Virus record (IMG/VR): IMGVR_UViG_3300007276_000075
Location: 1-49,772 of that record
DNA from: a virus
Direction: 5' to 3' (one strand)
DNA length: 49,772 nucleotides
Shown: piece after piece, positions 1-9,026 of the stretch
How positions within the stretch are numbered: the stretch's first letter is position 1
Layout of the letters: every line of letters begins with the position of its first letter
The notes under the pieces: generated by a model
Databases searched by the model: none
What the model was told of the DNA's origin: nothing
Seen by the model: only the letters and a program-made list of their open reading frames with translations
Program-made: the position numbers and the translations under genes

Positions 1-1
1 C

Positions 2-1729
2 AAGGCAGATAAGAGATGCTATGGAATGTGCTACCTTAAGAACCGTCGTTCAGGTTTTTCTTTTATGTCCTCTGCAGAAACAGTTAACTTAGCCACTATA
101 TCGAGTGATAGTAGATATGGGATATTATCTAAGTCTGGTGCCGATGCGAAGAAAATGTTTACGGATAAAGTGGTACCTATATCAATTAATTACCCTTTTT
201 TCTTTAAACCTATACAGGATGGTATGGATCGTCCAAAATCTGAGTTAGCATATCGAGTTCCTTCTACTAAGTTTACTCGTAAGAAAATCCAGAGCAATGA
301 GAAGCTAGAGGAGCTTGCTGGTCTTGACACAACAATAGACTGGAAGAACACAGGTGATAACAGCTATGACGGTGAAAAGCTAAGTCTGCTGGTACATGAT
401 GAGAGCGGTAAGTGGGAGAGACCTGATAATATATTAAATAACTGGCGAGTAACAAAGACTTGCTTGAGACTTGGAAGTAGAATCGTAGGGAAATGCCTTA
501 TGGGATCTACTTCAAACGCGTTAGATAAAGGAGGTAGTAACTTTAAAAAATTATACAATGACTCAGATGTTTCTAAGCGAAACCGTAATGGACAAACAAA
601 GTCTGGGCTTTATTCTCTCTTTATCCCAATGGAATGGAACTATGAAGGATTTATTGATGGATTCGGATTTCCAGTCTTTGATAATCCACGTGATGGAGAA
701 CGACTGGGACCAGACGGTGAATTAATAGATATTGGAGTTGTAGACAGTTGGGAGAATGAAGCTGAAGGATTAAAAGATGATCAAGATGCTTTAAACGAGT
801 TCTACAGACAGTTTCCTAGAACTACAGAGCATGCTTTCAGAGATGAAAGTAAAAACAGTATCTTTAATTTAATGAAGATATATGAGCAGATAGATTACAA
901 CGAAGGTAGTAGACACGCTGCTCATACTACAACTGGAAGTTTTAGCTGGGTAAACGGTATTAAGGATTCACAGGTGGTTTTCCACCCAGATCCAGGTGGA
1001 AGATTTAAAGTTAGTTGGGTTCCCCCATCTCACTTACAAAATAAACAAATAATAAAAAATGGTATTAAGTTCCCAGGGAATGATCATGTTGGCGCGTTTG
1101 GCTGTGATAGTTATGATATTAGCGGTACTGTTGATGGCAAAGGGTCAAAAGGATCACTTCATGGATTAACTAAATTTTCTATGGAAGACGCACCTTCGAG
1201 TACGTTTTTTTTAGAGTATATAGCAAGACCACAAACCGCAGAAATATTCTTTGAAGATGTTTTGATGGCATTAGTGTTCTACGGTATGCCTTTATTAGCA
1301 GAGAACAATAAACCAAGATTACTGTACTATTTGCGCCGAAGAGGCTATAGAGGTTACAGTATGAACAGACCAGATAGAACTTGGAAGAAACTATCAGTCG
1401 CCGAAAGAGAAGTAGGTGGCATACCAAACTCAAGTGAAGACATTAAACAAGCTCACGCCTCCGCTATAGAAATGTACATACAGGGTCACGTAGGGCATTT
1501 AGGTGAAGGCAACTACGGTACTGTTTATTTTAACGAGTTGTTAAACGACTGGGCTAAGTTTGATATAAATAAAAGAACAAAGCATGACGCTTCTATAAGT
1601 TCTGGTTTAGCTATTATGGCTTGCAACAGGCACTTATATGCGCCAAATGCTAAGGTTGAAAAGCAACCACTAGGATTAAATATAGTGAAATACGATAATA
1701 AAGGGTTTAACTCCCAGATAATAAAATAA
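2..1729 (+). CDS. terL: Terminase large subunit, 5' partial
   Basis: This is the packaging motor: ATPase plus nuclease that pumps DNA into the prohead and cuts it. The frame is open to the left edge of the window, so the first ATG (26) is not a convincing start; the Walker A and B part of the ATPase lies outside. The visible N-terminal part carries the coupling region (GFSFMSS, LSKSGADAKKMF, FFFKPIQDG). The C-terminal RNase H-like nuclease domain shows three well-placed acidic residues, counted from the ATG at 26: D near 359 in FGCDSYD, E near 424 in LLAENNK, and D near 520 in KHDASISSG. The stop is one base before the portal ATG, as expected for a head operon. Function is very likely; the missing N-terminus cannot be judged. 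Confidence 0.93.
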   Translation, partial: KADKRCYGMCYLKNRRSGFSFMSSAETVNLATISSDSRYGILSKSGADAKKMFTDKVVPISINYPFFFKPIQDGMDRPKSELAYRVPSTKFTRKKIQSNEKLEELAGLDTTIDWKNTGDNSYDGEKLSLLVHDESGKWERPDNILNNWRVTKTCLRLGSRIVGKCLMGSTSNALDKGGSNFKKLYNDSDVSKRNRNGQTKSGLYSLFIPMEWNYEGFIDGFGFPVFDNPRDGERLGPDGELIDIGVVDSWENEAEGLKDDQDALNEFYRQFPRTTEHAFRDESKNSIFNLMKIYEQIDYNEGSRHAAHTTTGSFSWVNGIKDSQVVFHPDPGGRFKVSWVPPSHLQNKQIIKNGIKFPGNDHVGAFGCDSYDISGTVDGKGSKGSLHGLTKFSMEDAPSSTFFLEYIARPQTAEIFFEDVLMALVFYGMPLLAENNKPRLLYYLRRRGYRGYSMNRPDRTWKKLSVAEREVGGIPNSSEDIKQAHASAIEMYIQGHVGHLGEGNYGTVYFNELLNDWAKFDINKRTKHDASISSGLAIMACNRHLYAPNAKVEKQPLGLNIVKYDNKGFNSQIIK

Positions 1730-1730
1730 C

Positions 1731-4103
1731 ATGGCTGAGTCAGTATATGTAAATTTTCCTTCTCAAGCGGTTCCTGACCTAGAGAAAATGAGTGCCGAAT
1801 ATGGCCTCAAAGTAGCTAGGGCTATTGAGCAAGAGTGGTTTAAAGATTCTTATAGCAATAGATATAGTGACACTCAACAAAAATACAATAATCTTAGGTT
1901 ATACGCTAGGGGAGAGCAACCTATCCAAAAGTATAAAGACGAGCTGTCTATAAACGGTGATTTATCATATCTTAATTTAGACTGGAAACCTGTACCTATT
2001 ATCCCTAAGTTTGTAGACATAGTGGTCAATGGTATGGCTGAAAGGATGTTTAACGTTAGGGCTTATTCTCAAGATCAATACGGCGTAAGTAAAAGAACCG
2101 ACTATATGCAATCTATGGTTAAAGACATAGAGACAAAAATATACAACGATCAGGCTAAAGCAAATCTTAATGTAGATTTATACGAGAACGAGGAGGCGGA
2201 AAGACCAGAAACTAAAGAAGAGTTAGATATCCACATGCAACTTAATTACAAGCAGTCTGTGGAAATCGCTGAAGAGCAAGCTATAAACGTTTTACTTGAC
2301 GGTAACAAGTATGACTTAATAAGACAAAGAGCATTATATGATCTTACGGTTTTAGGTATAGGTTGTGTTAAGACTAATTTCAACTGGAGTGATGGCGTTA
2401 CTATTGAATACGTAGATCCAGCTAATATAGTTTACTCGCACACTGATTCTCCATACTTTGATGACATATATTACATAGGAGAAGTCAAAACTGTTCCTAT
2501 TAATGAGCTAGCTAGAGAATTTGACAATTTAACAGAGTCGGATTTAAAAGAGATACACTCAAGCAGTAGCAAGAGAACGCGATCAGGTAGACACGTTCAG
2601 GATATGGATAAAAACAAAGTTCAAGTTTTATACTTTAACTATAGAACCCATATGAACGACGTATATAAAATTAAAGAAACAGGATCAGGTGGTTATAAGG
2701 CTATTGAAAAACCAGACACCTTTAATCCACCTGAAAATAAAGAAGGTGGGTACGAAAGACTACAAAGATCCGTAGAGTGCATTTTTGAAGGCGCTATGAT
2801 TTTAGGTACTGACAAACTTATAAAATGGAATAAGGCCGAAAACATGATGCGTAGTGAAAGCGACTTTAACAAAGTTAAAATGAACTACTCTTTAGTCGCA
2901 CCAAGAATGTATCAAGGTAGAATTGAATCTATAGTTAGTAGGATTACTGGGTTTGCTGATATGATTCAGTTAACGCATTTAAAGTTACAGCAAGTTTTAT
3001 CACGCATGGTACCTGATGGGGTTTACCTTGATGCTGATGGGCTTGCTGAAGTAGATTTAGGCAATGGGACTAACTACAATCCGCAAGAGGCTTTAAATAT
3101 GTTTTTTCAGACTGGATCTGTTATAGGGCGTAGCCTAACTGTTGATGGTGATCCTAATCCTGGTAAGATACCTATTCAGCAAATATCTAATGGCGCTGGG
3201 CAGAATAAAATTGGCAGTCTAACAAACACTTATAACTATTATCTCCAGATGATACGTGATGTAACTGGTTTGAATGAAGCTAGAGATGGTAGCTCTCCAG
3301 ATCCTAAGTCTTTGGTTGGCGTTCAAAAGTTAGCGGCAGCAAATTCTAATGTGGCTACTAGACATATATTATTGTCTTCAATGTTCTTGACATCAGAGAT
3401 ATGTGAGGCGTTGTCTTTGAGGATATCTGACATCTTAGAATACTCGCCAACAGCAGACGCTTTTGTTCAATCAATAGGTGCTCATAATGTAGCTACGCTT
3501 AAAGAAATGTCTGAGCTACATTTATATGATTTCGGTATATTTTTAGAGCTAGAACCTGATGAAGAAGAAAAGCAGATGCTAGAAAATAATATTCAAACGG
3601 CTTTAGCCCAGCAGTTGATAGACTTAGACGACGCGATTGACATCAGGGAAGTACGTAATGTCAAGCTAGCAAATCAGTTATTAAAAATTAAACGTAAGAA
3701 AAAGCAAGATCGTGAGCAAAAACTGCAGCAACAGAACATGGAAGCGCAAGCACAAGCAAATGCGCAAGCTCAACAAGCCGTTGCTCAGTCTGAGATACAA
3801 AAAAATCAGGCAAAAACTCAAGCGGAAATTCAATTAGAGCAAACTAAATCTCAAGCTAAACTAGTGCATCTACAGGAAGAGGTTAGATTGAAAAAAGAGC
3901 TCATGCAGTTTGAGTTTGATTTAAACACTCAGGTTAGAGATAAAGAGCAGAGTGAAAATAGGGGTATTGAAAAAATGAAGGAGGACGGAAAAGATAGACG
4001 AGAAAATATTAAGCAAGGTGCTAAAAAGTTTGAATCTTCAGGTAATGATATACTTGGAGGTGGAATGGGTTTAGATGATTTCAACCCACAGATAGGTAAT
4101 TAA
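1731..4103 (+). CDS. Portal protein
   Basis: Forms the dodecameric ring at the unique capsid vertex through which DNA enters and leaves. The 790-residue length and the position directly after the terminase fit podovirus-type portals. The central part has the conserved-looking stretch TGLNEARDGSSPDPKSLVG, followed by a helical region, which I recognise from large portals of marine phages. From about residue 640 to 765 the protein becomes a long Gln/Ala/Lys/Glu-rich predicted coiled coil (QAQANAQAQQAVAQSE and similar), which in podovirus portals corresponds to the C-terminal barrel projecting into the capsid. It starts one base after the terminase stop and is followed after 17 bases by the scaffold-like gene. 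The call rests on context and family resemblance rather than a single catalytic motif. Confidence 0.88.
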   Translation: MAESVYVNFPSQAVPDLEKMSAEYGLKVARAIEQEWFKDSYSNRYSDTQQKYNNLRLYARGEQPIQKYKDELSINGDLSYLNLDWKPVPIIPKFVDIVVNGMAERMFNVRAYSQDQYGVSKRTDYMQSMVKDIETKIYNDQAKANLNVDLYENEEAERPETKEELDIHMQLNYKQSVEIAEEQAINVLLDGNKYDLIRQRALYDLTVLGIGCVKTNFNWSDGVTIEYVDPANIVYSHTDSPYFDDIYYIGEVKTVPINELAREFDNLTESDLKEIHSSSSKRTRSGRHVQDMDKNKVQVLYFNYRTHMNDVYKIKETGSGGYKAIEKPDTFNPPENKEGGYERLQRSVECIFEGAMILGTDKLIKWNKAENMMRSESDFNKVKMNYSLVAPRMYQGRIESIVSRITGFADMIQLTHLKLQQVLSRMVPDGVYLDADGLAEVDLGNGTNYNPQEALNMFFQTGSVIGRSLTVDGDPNPGKIPIQQISNGAGQNKIGSLTNTYNYYLQMIRDVTGLNEARDGSSPDPKSLVGVQKLAAANSNVATRHILLSSMFLTSEICEALSLRISDILEYSPTADAFVQSIGAHNVATLKEMSELHLYDFGIFLELEPDEEEKQMLENNIQTALAQQLIDLDDAIDIREVRNVKLANQLLKIKRKKKQDREQKLQQQNMEAQAQANAQAQQAVAQSEIQKNQAKTQAEIQLEQTKSQAKLVHLQEEVRLKKELMQFEFDLNTQVRDKEQSENRGIEKMKEDGKDRRENIKQGAKKFESSGNDILGGGMGLDDFNPQIGN

Positions 4104-4120
4104 TTATATAATATTGTATT

Positions 4121-5284
4121 ATGGAAGATGTAAAAAACGAAGAGGTGACCGAAGAGGTTATCCAAGAAACACCCCCTGTAGAGGAGGTTGCTGAGGAGCA
4201 AAAACCTGAAATTAACTTAGAAAAGTTTGAAAGCAAAGACAATCCAGAAGTTATTAAAGTAGATTTAAGCAAACCACAAGAACCGGAACAAGTAAATGAA
4301 GTTGAAACCACTGTCGAAGAGACAAATAACGAAGTTACACAAGAAGAGGACGTCGACAACGAAGCGCCCGCACTTGAGGAAATAACAGAAGAAGAGATTG
4401 TAACAGAAGAAGAGGTTATTGAAGCTTTAGATGCAAACGAAGAAACTGGTAAAGCTATACCTGAAAATGTTCAAAAGTTGATAGACTTTATGGATGAAAC
4501 TGGTGGAGATCTTCAGGATTATGTTAATCTTAACAGGAACGTTAAAGATTTAGATGATCAAGACGCTTTGCTTGAGTACTATAAAAGAACTAAACCTCAT
4601 CTAGACTCGGAAGAGATTAACTTTCTTATGGAAGATAACTTTTCATTTGACGAGAATGTAGATGAAGAGAGAGATATTAAACGTAAAAAATTGGCCCTCA
4701 AAGAGCAAGTTGCCGAGGCCAAGACCTACTTAGACGGGCAAAAGTCTAAATACTACGAAGAGATTAAAGCTGGAAGCAAGCTCACAAACGAGCAGCAGAA
4801 GGCAATTGATTTCTTCAACCGATACAATAAAGAGTCAGAGCAGACGCAAAAAGTAGCTCAACAACAGAAGTCTAGATTTAACAAGAAAACCGAGCAGGTT
4901 TTCAATAACGAGTTCAAAGGTTTTGAATACAACGTTGGAGATAAAAGATTTAGATATAATGTTAAGGACGCAGGCCAAGTAAAGGAAACCCAAAGCGACA
5001 TTAACAACTTTGTCAAAAAGTTTTTGAACGAAGATAATACGATGTCAGACGCTAAAGGTTACCATAAGAGTTTGTACACAGCTATGAACGCAGACGCAGT
5101 TGCTAATCACTTTTACGAGCAAGGCAAAGCAGACGCACTGAAAGACAGTGTTGCTAAAGCTAAGAATATAAATACCACAGCTAGATCCACTCAAGGTGAA
5201 ATGCAAGGTGGTATGAAAGCTCGGGTGTTAGGTGATGATTCTAATTCTTTTAAGTTCAAAATTAAAAACAAAAATAAAAATTAA
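4121..5284 (+). CDS. Putative capsid scaffolding protein
   Basis: Likely scaffold that guides coat assembly and leaves the prohead. It lies between portal and major capsid genes, the standard scaffold position. The first 110 residues are extremely acidic (runs such as EEVTEEVIQETPPVEEVAEE) and probably disordered. The middle is charged and helical, and the C-terminus is strongly basic (FKFKIKNKNKN). An acidic disordered N-terminus with a basic helical C-terminus that binds the coat is the usual scaffold architecture. No protease signature was seen, so a protease-scaffold fusion is unlikely. The start at 4121 has an A/T-rich leader without Shine-Dalgarno. Function is inferred from position and composition. 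Confidence 0.72.
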   Translation: MEDVKNEEVTEEVIQETPPVEEVAEEQKPEINLEKFESKDNPEVIKVDLSKPQEPEQVNEVETTVEETNNEVTQEEDVDNEAPALEEITEEEIVTEEEVIEALDANEETGKAIPENVQKLIDFMDETGGDLQDYVNLNRNVKDLDDQDALLEYYKRTKPHLDSEEINFLMEDNFSFDENVDEERDIKRKKLALKEQVAEAKTYLDGQKSKYYEEIKAGSKLTNEQQKAIDFFNRYNKESEQTQKVAQQQKSRFNKKTEQVFNNEFKGFEYNVGDKRFRYNVKDAGQVKETQSDINNFVKKFLNEDNTMSDAKGYHKSLYTAMNADAVANHFYEQGKADALKDSVAKAKNINTTARSTQGEMQGGMKARVLGDDSNSFKFKIKNKNKN

Positions 5285-5296
5285 AATTAAGAAAAA

Positions 5297-6808
5297 ATGG
5301 CTATTACAAATGGACCAAGTTTAAATAGTGTACCAGCGTCAAAACAACAGACGCTAATATCAAACTATTTAGATTTTACGGGCGGAACGGATAACACGTG
5401 GGCCCAACAATATTTACCAGATCTTATGGAGAAAGAAGCTGAAGTGTTCGGACCACGAACTATTTCAGGATTCTTATCTCAAGTAGGAGCTGAAGAGGCT
5501 ATGGCGGCTGATCAAGTGGTTTGGTCTGAGCAAGGTCGTCTACACTTGTCATACACAGGACACGTAGAGTCAGTAGGCTCTGGAGTTGACAGTGTTGGTG
5601 AGATTACAATCGAAGGACACATTGACGAAAATGCAACTTATACAGCTTCATCGCATGGTATTAGAGTAAACGACACAGTTATTGTATCTAATGCTGGTGG
5701 TACTATAAAAGGTTTAGTAACTGATGTTTCTGCTGACGTTATTGACGTAGCTCCTTATAATTCAGGTGCGGCTGGTTTTGCATCGGCAATGAACATTGGT
5801 ACTTCTAAGAAAACAACTATTTTAGTTTACGGTTCTGAGTACACTAAAGGAGTTTCTTACATGAATGGTGGTGCTGTTACAACTCAAACTGATTCTAGAG
5901 GAGCTAATGAACCTTCTTTTCAGACGTTTAAAAATAAGCCTATCATCATGAAAGACTACTACGAAGTATCAGGTTCTGATACAGCTCGTATTGGTTGGGT
6001 TGAGGTTTCTGCTGAAGACGGACAGTCAGGATACTTATGGTATCTAAAAGCCGAAGCGGACACTCGCGCTCGTTTTACTGATTACTTAGAGATGGCAATG
6101 CTGGAGGGTGAGCTTAATGATGCAAACTCTGTTGCAGATTCCTCAAATGTTATGTACAACGCTGCTCAGGATACTGGCGGGAGTGGTACAGAAGGTTTAT
6201 TTGCTGCTATTGAGTCACGTGGAAATATCACTTCTGGTATTACAGGTGTTAATGCTGCTACTGATTTAGCTGAGTTTGACGCTATTTTAGCAGAGTTTGA
6301 TTCTCAAGGCGCTATTGAAGAAAACATGATGTTTGTAAATAGAGCTACGTCTCTTGCTATGGATGACATGCTTGCTTCTATGAACTCTTACGGTGCTGGC
6401 GGTACTTCTTATGGAGTATTTGAAAACAACGAAGATATGGCTCTTAACTTAGGATTCTCTGGATTCCGTCGTGGGTCTTACGATTTCTACAAGTCTGACT
6501 TCCGTTACTTAAATGACAAAGCAACACGTGGTGGAATTAACGCGGCTGACTCAGCTAACGCTATTAGAGGTGTTATTATTCCAGCTGGAACTTCAACTGT
6601 TTACGATCAGTCACTAGGTAAGAACCTTAAGCGTCCTTTCCTACATGTTCGTTACCGTGCTTCACAGACAGACAATCGCAAGATGAAGTCGTGGGTTACT
6701 GGTTCTGTTGGAGCTGCTACATCTGCTTTAGATGCTATGCAAATCCACATGTTATCTGAGCGTTGCTTAGTAACACAAGGTGCAAACAACTTCATGTTGA
6801 TGAAGTAA
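5297..6808 (+). CDS. Major capsid protein
   Basis: The main shell protein, expected to adopt the HK97 fold. It is 503 residues and follows the scaffold by 12 bases. Segments such as LPDLMEKEAEVFGPRTISG near the N-terminus and ALNLGFSGFRRGSYDFYKSD in the C-terminal half are typical of marine podovirus-type coat proteins. Residues about 90-170 (VGEITIEGHIDENATYTA and onward) are Thr/Val/Gly-rich and look like an inserted beta-domain, possibly a surface or capsomer-contact domain. A strong hairpin terminator follows 14 bases after the stop, consistent with separate high-level expression. Codon use is enriched in GCT, GGT and CGT relative to neighbours, as expected for the most abundant virion protein. 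Confidence 0.9.
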   Translation: MAITNGPSLNSVPASKQQTLISNYLDFTGGTDNTWAQQYLPDLMEKEAEVFGPRTISGFLSQVGAEEAMAADQVVWSEQGRLHLSYTGHVESVGSGVDSVGEITIEGHIDENATYTASSHGIRVNDTVIVSNAGGTIKGLVTDVSADVIDVAPYNSGAAGFASAMNIGTSKKTTILVYGSEYTKGVSYMNGGAVTTQTDSRGANEPSFQTFKNKPIIMKDYYEVSGSDTARIGWVEVSAEDGQSGYLWYLKAEADTRARFTDYLEMAMLEGELNDANSVADSSNVMYNAAQDTGGSGTEGLFAAIESRGNITSGITGVNAATDLAEFDAILAEFDSQGAIEENMMFVNRATSLAMDDMLASMNSYGAGGTSYGVFENNEDMALNLGFSGFRRGSYDFYKSDFRYLNDKATRGGINAADSANAIRGVIIPAGTSTVYDQSLGKNLKRPFLHVRYRASQTDNRKMKSWVTGSVGAATSALDAMQIHMLSERCLVTQGANNFMLMK

Positions 6809-6822
6809 GATTATATTTGGTG

Positions 6823-6852
6823 AAACTACCCTGCCTTCGGGTGGGGTAGTTT
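6823..6852 (+). terminator. Hairpin terminator after the capsid gene (UUCG loop)
   Basis: A 13-bp stem (AAACTACCCTGCC paired with GGTGGGGTAGTTT, two G-U pairs) is closed by a perfect C(UUCG)G tetraloop. T-rich sequence follows, including TTTTTT before the next start. This is a strong intrinsic terminator and would also protect the 3' end of capsid mRNA. Confidence 0.9.
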
Positions 6853-6879
6853 TATATTAATTTTTTATTATATTATATT

Positions 6880-7731
6880 ATGGCTAAAAAGCAAACAAAA
6901 AAAGTTACCCACGTTGACAACACGGAGGTAAACGTTACACACGAAACAATCGCAGTTGAAACTCCAAAACCGGAGTTTAAATCAATTGTAAAAGAACAAC
7001 CAAAAAAAGATACTTGGGAAATTAAAGACAGACTTTACAACCTGGTTAATTCAAGAAAACCTTTGTCGAGAATGATTAAAGGATCTAATATATACTGGTT
7101 TGACAAAGATAAAGGATATGAAAGAGAGCTTAAATATTGTGAAAATCAAAGAACTCCATTTGTAGACGAAATGCAAGGAGATCAAAGATTATCTCATATT
7201 GTGTTTAGGAGCGGAGCACTGTTTGTGCCTAAAGAAAAAACAGTTCTTCAAAAGCTTCTGTCTTTATACCATCCTCACAGAGATAAACTTTTTTCTGAAC
7301 ACAAACCACAGCAGGTTGCGGAAAACGAACTTGATTGGTTAGAGTTTGAAGCTGACGCGGTTGCGGCTGCTAGAAATCTAGACATAGACATGGCTGAAGC
7401 TGTGCTAAGAGTAGAGGTTGGCTCTAGGGTGTCAGACATGAGTTCTAAGGAGCTTAAAAGAGATCTGCTTCTATATGCTAAGAAAAACCCAGGTTTGTTC
7501 TTAGAGCTAGTTAACGATGACAACGTGCAGCTTAGAAACTTTGGTATTAAAGCTACAGAGATGAAAATAATAAAACTATCCTCTGATCAAAGAACGTTTA
7601 CGTGGGGCAGTAATGACAGAAAGTTAATGACTGTTCCTTTTGATGAACACCCATATTCAGCTTTAGCCGCTTGGTTTAAGACTGATGAGGGAATGGAGAT
7701 ATACTCCAATATAGAAAAACGATTAAATTAA
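6880..7731 (+). CDS. Hypothetical protein between capsid and connector genes
   Basis: I do not recognise this family with certainty. The 283-residue protein has a Lys/Thr-rich, probably disordered N-terminus (about residues 1-45). It then has a charged domain containing MIKGSNIYWFDKDKGYERE, an alpha-helical region (about 145-220) with many Ala/Glu/Leu, and a C-terminal section ending in SALAAWFKTDEGMEIY. It lacks a signal peptide, membrane segment or obvious catalytic motif. It stands alone between two hairpins (6823-6852 and 7741-7780), so its mRNA may be a separate monocistronic unit. Position suggests a virion or head-assembly protein; that is inference only. Confidence 0.75.
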   Translation: MAKKQTKKVTHVDNTEVNVTHETIAVETPKPEFKSIVKEQPKKDTWEIKDRLYNLVNSRKPLSRMIKGSNIYWFDKDKGYERELKYCENQRTPFVDEMQGDQRLSHIVFRSGALFVPKEKTVLQKLLSLYHPHRDKLFSEHKPQQVAENELDWLEFEADAVAAARNLDIDMAEAVLRVEVGSRVSDMSSKELKRDLLLYAKKNPGLFLELVNDDNVQLRNFGIKATEMKIIKLSSDQRTFTWGSNDRKLMTVPFDEHPYSALAAWFKTDEGMEIYSNIEKRLN

Positions 7732-7740
7732 TAATCATCC

Positions 7741-7780
7741 ATAGTAGAAAGGCCACCAACTAGGTGGTCTTTCACACTAT
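7741..7780 (+). terminator. Long hairpin, terminator or processing signal
   Basis: An 11-bp stem (GAAAGGCCACC with GGTGGTCTTTC, one G-U pair) closes a 5-base loop AACTA. It is extended by an outer 5-bp stem ATAGT/ACTAT across a small internal loop. No U-tract follows; the next start codons are only 6 and 18 bases beyond. It may therefore be a weak terminator, an RNase processing site, or a structure controlling translation of the next gene. Confidence 0.6.
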
Positions 7781-7797
7781 GAAACATGAAAAGAATT

Positions 7798-8277
7798 ATG
7801 GCAAGCACGGTAACTGCATCAACATTAACGGTATCGCTCACGGAGTCTATTAATCTTAATGGACAAGAGATGGGCGCTACAAACACTAAGACTATAGCGT
7901 CTATAAACGAAATTTCTAAAAGAATAGTCACAGTTACCACAGCTGAGGCTGTGATAGCTACATTTAGCTCTGCTGTTGCTTCAGCAGGACACTACGTTGC
8001 GGCAAATGTAAGATATGTTAGGTTCACCAATCTTGATGATTCTAATTTTATTACATTAACATTTAGAAATCAAGATAATGATGAGGTGGCTATAAAACTT
8101 GATGCTGGACAATCTTTCGTGTGGAACGGTGATAATGCAAATGGTATGACGGCCGTTTTTAACGCAACTCAAGACGCTGATGCTGCTTCTGACACAGCTT
8201 TCGGAAGTTTAACAAATGTTCAAGCTGACGCGAATAATAATCCGTGTGACTTAGAAATATTTGTAGCAAGCGTATAA
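7798..8277 (+). CDS. Small virion-type protein, paralogue of 43830-44324
   Basis: A Thr/Ala/Val-rich beta protein of about 159 residues and unknown exact role. It is clearly related to the protein at 43830-44324. Both share a TLTV(S/T)(L/I)TES N-terminus, NVRY(V/I)R(F/I)TNL in the middle, (L/E)AG(Q/K)SF before the C-terminal part, and a closing (L/V)E(I/V)FVAS-type end. Two in-frame ATGs exist, at 7786 and 7798. I prefer 7798 because it has an A-rich leader (GAAAAGAATT) and avoids starting on the flank of the hairpin, but 7786 cannot be excluded. Context among connector genes suggests a minor structural or decoration protein. Confidence 0.75.
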   Translation: MASTVTASTLTVSLTESINLNGQEMGATNTKTIASINEISKRIVTVTTAEAVIATFSSAVASAGHYVAANVRYVRFTNLDDSNFITLTFRNQDNDEVAIKLDAGQSFVWNGDNANGMTAVFNATQDADAASDTAFGSLTNVQADANNNPCDLEIFVASV

Positions 8278-8288
8278 AATAAATAATT

Positions 8289-9026
8289 ATGGCAATAAGT
8301 ATAGACACTATATACCAAAGAGTATTAACTCTTACTAATAAAGAAAACAGGGGTTACATTACTCCTCAGGAGTTTAACTTATTAGCCAACCAGGCTCAGA
8401 TGTCAATATTTGAGTCTTACTTTTACACTAAGAACTTAAGAGACAAACAAGATCTAGGTAAAACTAATGAGGTTGACGAATCTGATATAGGGGAGCTATT
8501 AGATGCTAAGCTAGGTCCTTTTGAATCTAATGAGTTTGTGGTTGGCGGGCATACTTTTCCATCTACAGTAGATGTTAACAATGTTGCACATGAAGTTTTT
8601 CAAACCGGATTAGTTTACCTCGGAGACGAAGTTTGCCAGAAGGTTAAACCAGCGGAAGCGCAAAGGTTTAAAGGTTCAATAAGACACATGGCGACAACTG
8701 CTAATCAAAGCCCTATATACACTAATAATAGAGTAACTGGTAGAGATATATCAGTATACGCAGGAAGCACAACACCATCAAGTGCTCCAGTGACCGTGCA
8801 GTGCTTTCGAGTGCCTACGACTGTTAACTGGGCATACGTAGTGGTTAGTGACGTAGCCTTATATAACGCAAGCGTTTCAGTTGATTTTGAATTACACGTG
8901 TCAGAGGAAGACACTTTGACGAATAAAATTTTAGAATTAAGTGGTGTAGTAATCAATAAACCGGGTCTAGCTCAAGTAGGATCTCAAAGAGACGCCGCGG
9001 AGTTAGCAACACAAAACATAAAGTAA
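8289..9026 (+). CDS. Putative head-tail connector protein
   Basis: A 245-residue protein beginning MAISIDTIYQRVLTLTNKEN, followed by a helical stretch (YITPQEFNLLANQAQMSIF). I recognise this N-terminus from structural genes of uncultured marine phages. The remainder is a mixed alpha/beta domain with a Ser/Thr/Val-rich middle (STTPSSAPVTVQCFRVPTTV). It sits between a small virion protein and the next adaptor-like gene, and its stop is directly followed by the next ATG. Position downstream of capsid and upstream of the nozzle-like gene makes a head-tail adaptor plausible. No catalytic motif is visible. Function is inferred from gene order. Confidence 0.65.
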   Translation: MAISIDTIYQRVLTLTNKENRGYITPQEFNLLANQAQMSIFESYFYTKNLRDKQDLGKTNEVDESDIGELLDAKLGPFESNEFVVGGHTFPSTVDVNNVAHEVFQTGLVYLGDEVCQKVKPAEAQRFKGSIRHMATTANQSPIYTNNRVTGRDISVYAGSTTPSSAPVTVQCFRVPTTVNWAYVVVSDVALYNASVSVDFELHVSEEDTLTNKILELSGVVINKPGLAQVGSQRDAAELATQNIK

